Origin: Synechococcaceae cyanobacterium SM2_3_1
GTDB lineage: Bacteria; Cyanobacteriota; Cyanobacteriia; Thermostichales; Thermostichaceae
DNA: 64,000 nucleotides
Assembly: GCA_012030715.1 (NCBI GenBank)
Contig: JAAUUJ010000001.1
Location: 1 to 64,000 of the forward strand
Direction: 5' to 3'
Shown here piece by piece: positions 41,119 through 52,006 of this stretch. The notes beneath the pieces were generated by a model, which was not told where the DNA came from, made no database searches, and was given only the letters and a program-made list of their open reading frames with translations. The stretch's first letter is position 1, and each line of letters begins with the position of its first letter. The position numbers and the translations under genes are program-made.

Positions 41119-43081
41119 ATGAAAGGTGAAGCGATCATCGGCTTGGCGGGCAGTGGGCTGACGGAATCCTGCCTGCAACGCTATCACACCCTGCTTCAGA
41201 ATCATCCCCCCGAGCGGATCCAGGTGCTGGTGCGCAGCCAGCGGCAGGGAGAACAATTCTTTCAACGGCTGCAGGCGCTGGAACCTCACCTGATCGGTCC
41301 GGTGCGGATTGAAACCTTTCTGGGGTTTGCCAACCGTTGCCTCTATGAGTTTTGGCCCCAGGTGCGCCGCCACCATCCCCAGATCCCTGCAAGCTTTGGG
41401 CCCACCGTGTTGCAGAAGGATCTCACCCAGCAGATTCTGATGGAAACCTGTAGTCTCTGCCCCCGCCATGTCCCCATCTATGATCACAAAGGTCTGAAAC
41501 CTTACCAGGTGTGGGATCAGATCAGCAGTACAGCCTACATCGCCGGGTCCGCTGCCATTCCTCCCCCGGAGATCAGTCCGCGATTGGTGCAGGCCTGGCC
41601 GGATGCGAGCGATCACCGCAAGGTTGACCAATTGGGGCACGTGAGCTGTTGTGTGGATCGCCTCTATACCGCCTGCCTGGATCTGGCCAGCTTCGACTTT
41701 GGCACCCTGTTGCTACTGTTTGATCAAGTGATCCTGGACTTACCCGAGTTCTGGCAGGAGCTGGATCATTTAATTGTGGATCAGGCGGACGAAAGTTTTG
41801 GCGTAGCTCTGCGCTTTTATGACAAGGCCCAGGCCCAGCTGCAAAGTGTTTATCTGGCCTACACGATCGGGGGAGGGCTCTCTTTTACAGGGGTTCCGGA
41901 TGCGGTGGCCAGCTGGATTGCCGATCACTGTACCTGCCAATATCTGGAGCAAACCCACAAAAGTGCTCCAGCCCTGACTCAGCTGGGGATCCGACTGGCA
42001 GAACAAATGGATCCGCAGTTTCGGCTTCCCTTTACCCTGCAACCCGGATCAGATCCCTACCCCCTGGAGATATTGGAAGGAGAAACCCAATTGGAGGCCG
42101 CAGAACAGATGCTGGGGACTGTGGAGAAATTACGGCAGGAGGGGGTGGCGACATCAGAGATCGCGATCCTGACCCCTGCCCTGGATACGGGTCTGGCCCT
42201 GTTGATTCAGAAGCGCATGGGAGAGGCGGTCACCGTGGTGCGTCCTTTTCCTGCGTTGATCAAATACCCTCTGGCTCGCACCTTTCTCACCGCTGCCCAG
42301 CTTGCGCATCCCCACTGGGGCCTTTTCCCTTCCCTGAGTGAGGGCAGGTTGATGCTGGAGATCTTTTTAGGCATGGATCCAATTCGGGCTCAATTATTGG
42401 TGGAAGATACCCTGGATGCGAATGCCAAGTCCCTTCGACCTGCAGAGTCTGTGGCCTATCCGGAGCGGATCGGGTTTGCCAACCTGGAACGCTACCAGTC
42501 GCTGGCCAGCTGGCTCCAGCAGTATCAGTCCCTTCCCCCCCCGGCCTGTGGATCAGTTTTGGAGCTTACTCTATGCTCAGCAACTCTTGCCGCTCTTCAC
42601 CAGTTCCGAAGATCAATCCCTGATACAAACCCTGATCGATACCGCTCGCCGTTTTCTCCTCACTTTTCCACAACGCTCCGGTCGAGAGGTGATTGAAATG
42701 ATTCAGACGGGACAGACCCCCAGTCGCGGTCAGTTTGAACCTGACTATAGCAAGACTGCGGTGCTGGCCAAGCCGATTGACTTGATTAACCTCAGTCTCA
42801 GCCGGAACTATCTTTTTCTCTTTGATATCACCAGTCCCCTCTGGTCCCGCACTCTCTGGCGTCCTCTCTATAATCCTGAAGTGCTCAGTCCCCAGTGGGA
42901 TCACCAGGTATTTGGAGAATTGCACGATCAACAGGTGAAACGGGGGCTTTTGGCACGGGTGTTATTGAACCTCTGCTGTCGGACTCGCCAGAAGATCTGG
43001 ATCGTGCGCTCAGCGTTTAACTTTCGCGGTGAAGATAATACCGGATTGCTGGATCAAGAGATCTTGAGTGTTATGGCCTAG
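41119..43081 (+). CDS. Degenerate UvrD/AddB-like superfamily 1 protein, one frameshift
   Basis: From ATG 41119 (MKGEAIIGLAGSGLTES). The N-terminal P-loop is GLAGSGLTES, where the usual GKT lysine is leucine. VRIETFLGFANRCL and LDHLIVDQADES sit where helicase motifs Ia and II would be, so ATP hydrolysis may be lost. The frame breaks at eight Cs (42535-42542); removing one gives SLPPRPVDQFWSLLYAQQ. The C-terminal RQKIWIVRSAFNFRGEDNTGLLDQ completes it. It may be related to cyanobacterial recombinase-family proteins annotated near cobalamin genes. The longer ORF-track start (40939) runs into the neighbour. Confidence 0.72.
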
Positions 43082-43126
43082 GAATAGACAACGCCTAAGC
43101 CCGTAGCCAGTTGAGGTGAATTCAGC

Positions 43127-44246
43127 TTAACCTATAGCCCTTCTCAACTCCCTTAATCTTTCCATCAGCTGTGACATAAAGCGGAGGTTATGAATGGTGG
43201 CTAATCTGGCAGCGAGATGATCATTGAGACGAAATAAGTGCCGGATGTAAGCCAGAGTGTAATGCCTGCAGCAAAGGGCATCGCAGTAGGGGGAAATGGG
43301 CTGGCTGGCCTTGATATATTTTTCATCCTGGACATAAACATACTGAAAGAAGGGATCCCCAGTGAAGTCCAGATCTTGGGGAGGGGTGTGAAAACGGTAG
43401 AGCCTTCCCTGACGGGCATCGCGGGTGGGTAACGAACAATCAAACAGGTCATAACCCAGGTGAGAACAGGTCACCACACTGGCAGGGTGGCCCACCCCAA
43501 GGGCGTGCAGGGGAAACTGGCGGGGGATCAACTGCCGCGTAAACTCCAGCATCTCTGTTAACAACTGTCCCTGCTGATCCAGTGGCCAGCCCCCAAAGCC
43601 GTATCCATCAAAGCCGATCTCCAGCAGTGCCTCGGCACAGGTACGTCTCAACGCTGAGGATCCTCCCCCCTGGACAATCCCAAATAGCAAAGGACGCTGC
43701 TGGGAATCCAGCTGTTTTTGATTCAACAAACGCAGAAATTCAGCCTTACATCGCTTTCCCCATTCCACCGTTCGCCGCACCGACTCCTCCTGATTGGTAT
43801 CCGTATCCTCCGCGTGGGTGCAATCGTCCAGGCAAAAAAGGATGTCACTGCCATAACTCATTTGCAGCTGAATCGTCTTTTCCGGCGTTAGCAAAATCTT
43901 GCGCTGCTGATCTTTTTCAGGACGAAACAAAAGCCCCCGTTGACTGATGCTGCCGTACTTCGGATTTTGTCGGATCAGTGAATAGGCTTGAAATCCACCG
44001 GAATCTGTGGCAATCACCCCCTCCCAGCCTGCCAGTCGGTGCAATCCTCCCAGGGCTTGAATTGTGGAGGTATCCAGGTTTTTGCATGACGTAGTGAAAG
44101 GTGTTCATGACCAACGCCTGAATCCCACACTGGTGTAGATCCTGACTGTCCAGGGACCGCACCACTCCCCAGGTGGCATCCGGCAAAAAGGTCGGAAAAG
44201 TCAGGTGACCGTGGGGAAGCCCCAGACTTAAGCGTGGCGAAGACAT
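43127..44246 (-). CDS. Divergent tRNA-guanine transglycosylase-like protein, one frameshift
   Basis: From ATG 44246 (MSSPRLSLGLPHG). TGT motifs present: ATDSGGFQAYS with the substrate-binding aspartate, GIVQGG, and FDCSLPTRDARQGRLY with the nucleophile aspartate. The frame breaks at five Ts on the plus strand (44079-44083); removing one A on the coding strand gives MNTFHYVMQNLDTSTIQALGGLHRLAGW. The zinc region reads YCDALCCRHYTLAYIRHLF, where the second of the canonical CxCxxC cysteines is alanine. FGGWPLD replaces the usual IGGLSVGE. It may be a paralog with another substrate. It ends an operon starting with the GHKL and STAS genes. Confidence 0.82.
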
Positions 44247-44279
44247 AGGAGGGTGTTGATTTACATTGAGAGTCAAAGA

Positions 44280-45931
44280 TCACTCATTCGGTAGGTTCTG
44301 GATCCAGGTTTCCAGCTCATTAAAGCGAAAGTTCATGACCAGAGTATCCAGTTGCTCCGCCAGATCAGGTTCTTGTTGCCTTAATTCGGTGATCAGGTGT
44401 TGCATGCCTTCCGTGTCTAAACTCACCACTGCCATTTGAAACTTTTCCCGCCAGGGCTGGGGAGGAGGGAGATAGGTGATTAATGGGAGTGCATTTGGGG
44501 TAGGCTGGACAAGCTCGTAGATAAATTCAATTCCCAGGTGCTGTTGTAGATGTTCAAATAGAATATCTTCGCTGACGGGCTTGGTAATAATCGCATCACA
44601 TCCGGCTTCTAAAATGGCAGCCTGTTGTTCCCGAAAGGCACTGGCGGTCATGGCAATGATCTTGGGTGCGGCAGCCCCCCCCGTTGCTTGATTTCCTGAG
44701 TGGCTTCATAGCCATCTATCTCTGGCATTCTCATGTCCATCAAGATCAGATCGGGTGACCAGGTTTCCCATAGCTCTATAGCTTCTTTGCCATTGCAGGC
44801 CACCTGAGTTTCCATACCGATCAGGGTAAACCACTGGACCAACAATTCTCCATCCTCCCGGATATCATCAGCGATCAGGATGCGGTACCTGGGCTGATGC
44901 GGAACTAGCCCTACCACTTTTAACCTGTTCAGATCTGAGATCATGACCTGAGTGGGCTCCATCGGTAGGGTGAAACTGAATTTCGATCCCTGTCCAACCG
45001 AGCTGCTGACCTGCATTTCCCCACCCATCATGTGAACGATCTGGTAGCTGATGGCCAGTCCCAATCCCGAGCCCCCAGCCTTGACCCCGCTGCTGGTTTG
45101 GACAAAGGGATGAAAAAGTTTGCTGATCTCTTCTGCAGAAATGCCAATGCCTGTATCAGCAACTTCAAAATTGAGGATCTGGGGGCCAACACAGCGAACC
45201 TGTAAGGCAATCTGACCTGAAGGCGTAAATTTGACGGCGTTACTTAAAAGATTCAACAACACCTGCCGGAGCTTGCCTGCATCCGTTTGAATTTGAGTCG
45301 GCAAATCTGGAGCCAGTTTAAATTCTAACTGTAGCCCCCGAGCCTCAGTCCGCACGCGCATCAGGGCTTCCAGATCCATCAGTAATCCCAACAAATTCAC
45401 AGGTTTCCGGCTGAGACTCAACTTTCCGGCTTCGATGCGCGACATTTCCAGCACATCATTGATCAGATTCAGCAGGTGTTCTCCAGAACGATTGATGGTC
45501 GTGATCCACTCCTGTTGCACTGGGGTCAGGGCGGGATCGCGCATTAGCAATTGGGTGAACCCCAAAATGGCATTCAGGGGAGTTCGTAATTCGTGGCTCA
45601 TGAAGGCCAGAAACCGACTTTTCGATTGGCTGGCGGTCAGGGCGAGATCCTCCACCAGATCCCCATGTTGCACAGCCGTATCCAGAATGATCTGCAGATC
45701 GCCATAGTCCTGCGCCAGTTGCTTGGCCTTGACGTAGAGATCCGCCATGATCAGGTCTGCATGTTCGGTGGCAACCTCCAGCTGAATCTCTAGATCGGCC
45801 TTGTCCTGATCCAGCTCCAGGATCTGATAGCGATAGCGATCCAGTTCCGCCTGCAAAGCGGCCTTCTCCCTCTGCAGAGAAAGGATTTCTTGCTGCAGCT
45901 GAGGAACCGAGGGAGTGGCTTCGGAAGGCAT
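44280..45931 (-). CDS. Hybrid histidine kinase with N-terminal coiled coil, one frameshift
   Basis: The N-terminus (about 1-95) is a coiled coil (LQQEILSLQREKAALQAEL). HisKA has MSHELRTPLNAILGF, HATPase has NLLSNAVKF and GGSGLGLAISY, and the receiver has ILMDMRMPEIDGYEA. The frame breaks at eight Cs on the plus strand (44675-44682); removing one gives RGAAAPKIIAMTASAFRE. The ORF after the shift ends with TKPVSEDILFEHL and a short tail. It follows the STAS gene by 31 bases and probably belongs to the same operon. Confidence 0.85.
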
Positions 45932-45962
45932 CGACAACTAAGCCTGGTGAAAGGTCATGACC

Positions 45963-46331
45963 TTATTCCATGTCCTCAATTTCCAGAACGAGACTGGGCA
46001 TTAAACGCTGTAGATTTTTGAGGGATTTACTTTGCCAGGGAATTTGTCGAGATCCTCGCACGTGAATCAACTGCTGTTTTTGCCGCATTTTAATCACAAA
46101 CTTCGAGAGCATATTGATGCCCGAGCTATTCAGAAAGTCAAGTTTCCGTAAATCCAGGGTTAGATTCTCAGGATGCTGTAGAGAGACCTCATGAAGTAAG
46201 TCAGCAATGGGGGCATACTCCTCAGACCCCGCTAGACGCAACGATCCCTGAAAGATCACTGCACCGCGATCTGGCTCGTACCAGATGTGATGATTGTCAG
46301 CCTTAATTTCCATCGTTGTCCTGGTGTCCAT
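45963..46331 (-). CDS. STAS-domain anti-sigma-antagonist-like protein
   Basis: 122 residues. STAS features are LTLDLRKLDFLNSSGINMLSKFV, with the serine in LNSSGI at the position phosphorylated in SpoIIAA-type antagonists. It starts at ATG 46331 or 46313 (MEIKADN). It lies seven bases after the GHKL gene. It likely forms a phospho-switch with that kinase-like protein, like the Synechocystis slr1856-slr1861 proteins. Confidence 0.8.
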   Translation of the reverse strand: MDTRTTMEIKADNHHIWYEPDRGAVIFQGSLRLAGSEEYAPIADLLHEVSLQHPENLTLDLRKLDFLNSSGINMLSKFVIKMRQKQQLIHVRGSRQIPWQSKSLKNLQRLMPSLVLEIEDME

Positions 46332-46337
46332 CTTTCT

Positions 46338-46907
46338 CTACAGGGATTCCACAGTTAGATCGACTAAGGTTTTTACAGCTATCTTTTCGGCTTCATGAGG
46401 ATCTGGCTCAAATAACCAGCCTAGCTTGACTTGATAATCGTTGAGCATGGTCAGAAACCCAATCCCAGACCGAACCTCCTCATCATCAGCGGCAGATGCA
46501 TTGGCTTCTAGCTGCTGCAAATAAAGCTCAGTGGGATCAGAATTGAGCAACTCTTCGATAATGCCCTGGTAATCCTTGACTCCCCGATGATCCAGGGTAT
46601 TGGTGGCATGAAAGACAAGCCTTTCCTGATGCAGAAAAAGACCCACGGAAATCGCCTGATCCGAAGTGTAATCATGAAATTTCATCGCATTTTCGATCAG
46701 CTCGTTGGCGATAAAACTCACAGCACTACGGACATCAGAGTTGTCAGCTGGGAAAAAAGTTGAGGTGTAGTCTGCCATAAAGTCGGCAGAAATACCGTTA
46801 TTGCGCCACCGTTCCTTTAGGGGGACTGAACTGGGAGAGAATCTAATTATCAGATACTCGTTCGTTTTTAAGAGATCGCCTTGATAGACCCCGAAAACTT
46901 GAGCCAT
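46338..46907 (-). CDS. DUF6272/SiaB-like GHKL protein
   Basis: 189 residues. The N-box-like ANELIENAMKFHDY and GIGFLTMLNDYQVKLG are typical of GHKL ATP-binding proteins of the SiaB/slr1861 type. It is probably a serine kinase or anti-sigma-like partner of the STAS protein next to it. Its ATG at 46907 begins a minus-strand unit of GHKL-STAS-kinase-TGT genes. Confidence 0.75.
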   Translation of the reverse strand: MAQVFGVYQGDLLKTNEYLIIRFSPSSVPLKERWRNNGISADFMADYTSTFFPADNSDVRSAVSFIANELIENAMKFHDYTSDQAISVGLFLHQERLVFHATNTLDHRGVKDYQGIIEELLNSDPTELYLQQLEANASAADDEEVRSGIGFLTMLNDYQVKLGWLFEPDPHEAEKIAVKTLVDLTVESL

Positions 46908-47159
46908 ATGCTTTTAATGAGTATCCCCCATAGTTTTATCACCTTTTGCGACCCCTGGGTGCGACTCCTCAACCTAAGGTCAGGGGGCCGAGCTTGGAGA
47001 TTCAAGGGGCTCAGCTCAAGGGTGATCTGAATTAACTCTATCCCCTACTGATTTTTGCTCAGGCCGCAAGCGGGAGCGTAGTAAATCTTCATAAAGAGTG
47101 GCGGAACAAGCCGTTTCAGGAGATCATTAAATCATAATTAAGATTCTGGGGGCAGGCCC

Positions 47160-47438
47160 ATGTCTTGCACACTTAGCTTTGAAAGGCGGGCTGTCCAGGT
47201 GCCATCTAAGGCAATTGCAGCAGCGACTCAGGTCCTTTGGGGTCTGGGGGTGTCCGTCTCCTCTCGAGGGGATGATCACCTGAGCGCACTGATTCGTCTG
47301 GGTTCTCCAGGGATCCAGGATCGCATTGCCGTTCTACAGGTGGAGTTGTGTTACTCCCGCAATCGTCAAGAGCAGGAGCAGTGGCTGCAGATGTGCTGGT
47401 TGTTGCCCGCGGCAGTCGAACAAACTGCGCTTGCCTAG
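47160..47438 (+). CDS. Hypothetical protein, 92 residues
   Basis: MSCTLSFERRAVQVPSKAI, with no recognised family or motif. Its stop lies just before the exonuclease relic. Codon use looks ordinary, but real coding status is uncertain. Confidence 0.4.
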   Translation: MSCTLSFERRAVQVPSKAIAAATQVLWGLGVSVSSRGDDHLSALIRLGSPGIQDRIAVLQVELCYSRNRQEQEQWLQMCWLLPAAVEQTALA

Positions 47439-47445
47439 TTGACTC

Positions 47446-47604
47446 TTGCTCTCACCTCAACTGCTCAACCACTACCGCCGCCTAAGTGGCCAACCGCTGA
47501 CTGTCGTGGATGTAGAAACAACAGGTCGCTTAGATGGTCAGCAGCGGCTGATCGAGGTTGCTCTTGTTCAGGCTAGCCTATCCAATGGACTGATTCACTT
47601 TTGA
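47446..47604 (+). pseudogene. Truncated DnaQ-like 3'-5' exonuclease fragment
   Basis: Reading from TTG 47446, the frame encodes a lead-in ending LSGQPLTVVDVETTGRLDG and then QQRLIEVALVQASLSNG, stopping at TGA 47602-47604. VVDVETTG is the ExoI motif (DxE) of DnaQ-family exonucleases. Motifs II and III are missing and no other frame continues them before the esterase gene. It is probably a decayed gene fragment. Confidence 0.6.
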
Positions 47605-47675
47605 TCCTTAAGGATTCAGGGTATCCAGACCCAGCTAGCCATGCTTAACTGGTAGCGGCTTGCCTGAGGACTGCT

Positions 47676-48368
47676 ATGCCACCCTCTTTATCTCTGAAGC
47701 ATCAAGTTCGTTTGCCGCTGCAGCTCTCCCCCACCGCGCCCCCCTTGCTCCTGCTTCTGCACGGGGTAGGCAGCCATGAAGAAGATCTGATGGGGCTGGC
47801 ACCCTATGTCGATCCACGCTTCCTGGTGGTCAGTGCTCGAGCTCCTCGCCCCTGGGGAAATGGTGGGTATGCCTGGTTCGATATCACGTTTACTTCAGCA
47901 GGACCTGAGGGCAACTGGCAGCAGGCGGCAGAGTCACGCCAAGTGTTGGCCACCTTTATCCAGGAACTCCGGCAGACCTATGCTCCCGCCCTACGGCGAC
48001 TCTATCTCATGGGCTTCAGTCAGGGCGCCATGATGAGTATGTACCTATCCCTACTGATGCCAGCGCAGGTGGCGGGAATGGTGATCATGAGCGGGCAGCT
48101 GCCTCCGCAAACGGATCTGCTTACCATGGATCCTCAGGCTCTGCAGGGCTTGCCTGTGCTGGTGGTGCACGGGATGTATGATCCGATTATTCCCATTGCC
48201 GAAGGACGCCGTCTGCGGGATCAGCTGCAACAGTGGCCGGTGCTCCTGACCTATGCAGAATATCCTATGGAACATCAGGTATCCACGACGAGCCTCCAGG
48301 ACATTACCCGCTGGTTAACGACGCAGTTAAATCAGGACATCGGCCCAGCACCTTGCGAGGCTGGATAA
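47676..48368 (+). CDS. Alpha/beta hydrolase, phospholipase/carboxylesterase type
   Basis: 230 residues. The oxyanion region is LLLLHGVGSHEEDLMGLAPY, the nucleophile elbow LMGFSQGAMMSM, the aspartate region VVHGMYDPIIPI and the histidine near YPMEHQVS. The layout matches small carboxylesterases such as EstB and acyl-protein thioesterases. The exact substrate is unknown. It is 66 bases upstream of smc. Confidence 0.87.
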   Translation: MPPSLSLKHQVRLPLQLSPTAPPLLLLLHGVGSHEEDLMGLAPYVDPRFLVVSARAPRPWGNGGYAWFDITFTSAGPEGNWQQAAESRQVLATFIQELRQTYAPALRRLYLMGFSQGAMMSMYLSLLMPAQVAGMVIMSGQLPPQTDLLTMDPQALQGLPVLVVHGMYDPIIPIAEGRRLRDQLQQWPVLLTYAEYPMEHQVSTTSLQDITRWLTTQLNQDIGPAPCEAG

Positions 48369-48434
48369 ATGCGGTGCCACTGCCAGAGAGGCATGCTAGT
48401 GTGTAGGGGTTATTTTGCTGCTGAACCACACTAG

Positions 48435-51400
48435 ATGTATGTCAAGCAGCTGGAGCTGACCCGGTTTAAGTCGTTTGGTGGTAGCACGACGATCCCGTTA
48501 CTACCAGGGTTTACTGTCGTATCAGGTCCCAATGGATCGGGGAAATCCAACATTCTAGATGCCATTTTGTTTGCTCTCGGCCTCTCCAGTTCCCGAGGTA
48601 TGCGAGCAGAGAAACTCCTGGATCTGGTGCATTCCGGCAGCTTAGAGCGGGGCCAGAAGCGTGTGGAGACCTGGGTGTCTGTTACCTTTGCTCTGGAATC
48701 TATACCTCCCGAATTTCTGGAAAGCTTTCAAGATCACTACCCGGATCAGGCCCTGCCCACGGAATGGAAGGTGACCCGACGCCTGCGGGTGAACACCCAG
48801 TCTGCCAATGGGGATGACCCCAGTTACACCAGCACCTTTTACATCAATGATGTTCCCTGCAGCTTAACAGAGCTCCATGAACAGCTGGAGGCGATGCATG
48901 TCTTCCCCAACGGCTATAACGTCGTCCTGCAGGGGGATGTGACCGGCATTATTTCCATGAATGCCAGGGAGCGACGGCAGATCATTGACGAACTGGCAGG
49001 GGTGGCCACTTTTGATCGCAAAATTCACCAGGCCAACAACAAGCTGGAAGTGGTGCGGGAGCAGATCGAGCGTTTTCGCCTGATTGAGCAGGAGCTACAG
49101 GGCAATGCCGAACGCCTCCTGAAAGAATCCCAGAAGGCTCTGGATTACCAGCGTTTGCGCCAGGATCTGGAACAAATGGAGGTGATCCAGACTCTGCTGA
49201 CCTACCGACACCTGCAGCAACAGACCCAACAGGCTCAGACGGAGATCGAGGCCAGCCAGGCCCAACAGCAAAAAATGACCTCAGAGCTGGAGGCCCTCAC
49301 CCAGCAGTTGAAACAGGATGAACAGCACCTGACAGAATTGCAAAGCCGGATCCATGCCCTGGGCGAAGATGAATATCTGCGCATGCAGACCCAGATGGTC
49401 ACCTGGCAGGCTCAGCTCCAGCAACACCAGCAACAACAGCAATCCTGGCAGCAGGACCAGAAAACTCTGGAACAGCAAATTGGGCAAAGTCAGCAGCAGC
49501 AACAGGTTCTGGAAAGCGAGTACGAGCAACTCCAGCACCAAGAGCAGGTTCTGGAACAGCAGCAACAGACCCACCAGCTGCGACAGCAACAGCAGGAAGC
49601 AGACCTGGCTCGCAGCCGCGAACAATTGCAACTCCTGGCCCAATCTTCGGATGCCTGGGTTAAGCAACAGCGCTACCTCAGTCGGCAGCTGGAGGAAACC
49701 CGCTCCGAGTTAACACCATTGCAACAGGAACAGGTGCGGCTACAGGAGCGATCCCAGCAGTTAGGTCGGCAGCTGCAGGACGGCCAGCAGGAACACCAGC
49801 GGCTGCAGGATTGGATCCAAACCCAGAGTGCCCTCACCCCCGACCTGGAGCAAGCTGCTACCCAGGCTCAACAGCAAGCCCAGGATCTAGCCCTGATTCC
49901 CTGTGTGCCTTGGCAGTCTCAGTGTGAACTGGATCAGGCCACGGCTCAGCGGCTGCAAAGTGAGCAGTATGCCAAGCAACGGGAGCTGGACAAGCTGGAA
50001 ACCCGTCGTCAGGTTCTGCAGGATACTCAGGGCACGCGAGCAACCCAGGCCCTACTGGCGGCAGATCTGCCCGGGTTTGCGGGCTGGTGGCTCAGTTGGG
50101 CTCGGTGGATTCCCAGTACCAGGTGGCCCTAGAAATTGCTGCGGGCAGTCGGCTTTCGTTTGTGGTGGTGGAGGATGATACCGTTGCCGCTAGTGCCATC
50201 AATTTTTTGAAACTGGAAAAAGCGGGTCGGGCCACATTTTTACCTTTAAATAAGCTCAAATCCAGCCGTCCGCTCGGGCCTTTGCAATTATCGGGCCTGG
50301 TGGACTATGCCCTCCGACTGGTCAAGTTTGATCCCCGTTATCGAGATGTGTTTGCCTTTGTTCTGGGCAGCACGCTCGTGTTTGAGTCCCTGGATCAGGC
50401 CCGCCAGTACCACGGTCGCCACCGGATCGTCACCCTGGAGGGGGAGCTTCTGGAAACCTCAGGGGCCATGACCGGGGGCAGTGCCCAAAACCGCTCCAGT
50501 CTTCAGTTCGGCAGTCAGGATAATGCGGCTGTGGAAGGACTCAAGCGACGGTTAGACGATCTGGAAAATCTGCTCGCCTCCCTCACCCCGCGGCTAAAGG
50601 CAGCTCAGGCCCGTGAAAAGCATCTGGGTCAGGAGTTAATGCAGGCCCAGCAAAAAGCGCTGCAGACGCAGCAGTCTCTGGATCAACACACCCACCAGCT
50701 CCAGGCTGAGCAGGGTCGCTGGGCTCAACAACAAGAGCAACTGCAGCATTGGCAAGCGGAAACCCAGGCAACAGAGCACCGATTGCAACACCTGGAAGAA
50801 GAGACTACACCGCTGGCAGAACGCATGGCCGATCTGACCAGTAAGCTGCAGCAGCTGGAGCACTCCCCCGTTAACCAGCACTGGCAACAGGCCCAGGCGG
50901 CCATCCAGCAACAGGAGACTCAACAGGCCCAACTGTCGGCCCACAGTCGCGAGCTAGAACAGCAACTTCAGGCCGGGCTCACAGCACAACAACTCAACCG
51001 TGCTCGCCTGCAGCAACACCAGGAACGAGTTCAGGAATGGCAGCACCGGATACAGCAGCTACAAGCGCAGCAACAGCAGACCCAGATCCAGGAACAGGAA
51101 CTCCACCAGCAGATGGCCTCTCTGCGGCAGGAGATGCAAGCAGCGGAATCCCGTCTGGCCGATCTCCGACAACAGCGAGACCAGCAGGACTTTAACCTTC
51201 GTACCCAGCAGCAACAGATTCAACGGCTGGAATGGGAGCGCTATCATGCCCACTCGCAAGCGGAAGAAAAGAGCCAGCTGCTTCAGCAACTCCAGGCACA
51301 GATCCAGGATCTGCAAACTCAACTGCCGGAAGTTCTACCGGAGGTAGCTGCCGATCTGACCCTGGACACACTTCAGCGACAACGACGCCGTCTGGAGGAG

Positions 51401-52005
51401 AAGCTGCGTGCCCTCGAACCTGTGAATATGCTGGCGATCACCGAGTATGAAGCAATGCAGGGGCGCCTCGAGGAACTGACGCAGAAACTGGAAACACTTC
51501 AGGAAGAACGGATGGAGTTGCTCCTGCGGATCGAGAACTTTGCCACCCTGCGCCGCCAGGCGTTTATGGATGCCTTTTATGCGGTGGATCAGCACTTTCG
51601 CACGATCTTTTCGCAACTGTCCGATGGCGATGGACATCTGGATTTAGAAAACAGCGAGGATCCCTTGGCGGGAGGTCTAAATTTGGTGGCCCATCCCAAA
51701 GGAAAACCTGTGCGCCGTCTCAGTTCCATGTCGGGGGGAGAAAAATCCCTGACGGCCCTGAGCTTTATTTTTGCTCTGCAGCGCTATCGCCCCTCTAGCT
51801 TCTACGCCTTTGATGAAGTGGACATGTTTCTGGATGGGGCGAATGTCGAGCGACTGGCACGCATGATCCAGCAGCAGGCCCAGCAGGCCCAGTTTATTGT
51901 GGTGAGTTTGCGGCGACCAATGATTGAGAAGGCAGATCGCACCCTGGGGGTAACCCAGGCCCGTGGCGCCATACCCAGGTGATTGGCGTGAAAAATCGCT
52001 CCTAG
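48435..52005 (+). CDS. smc: SMC chromosome segregation ATPase, two frameshifts
   Basis: The Walker A is VSGPNGSGKSNILDAILFALG at residues about 31-51. Two very glutamine-rich coiled-coil arms flank the hinge (LVDYALRLVKFDPRYRDVFAFVLG). The C-terminal head has LSSMSGGEKSLTALSFIFALQ and FYAFDEVDMFLDGAN. The first break is at GGG 50073-50075 (add one G: LPGVCGLVAQLGSV). The second is near 51969 (add one C: ARGAHTQVIGVKNRS), extending to TAG 52005. Intact SMC would be about 1,190 residues. Its 3' end meets hslO on the other strand. Confidence 0.95.
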
Positions 52006-52006
52006 C

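Noticed and set aside
49281-49667. Leucine-rich antisense ORFs across smc
   Set aside because: They are shadows of the glutamine-rich coiled-coil codons (CAG/CTG) of smc.
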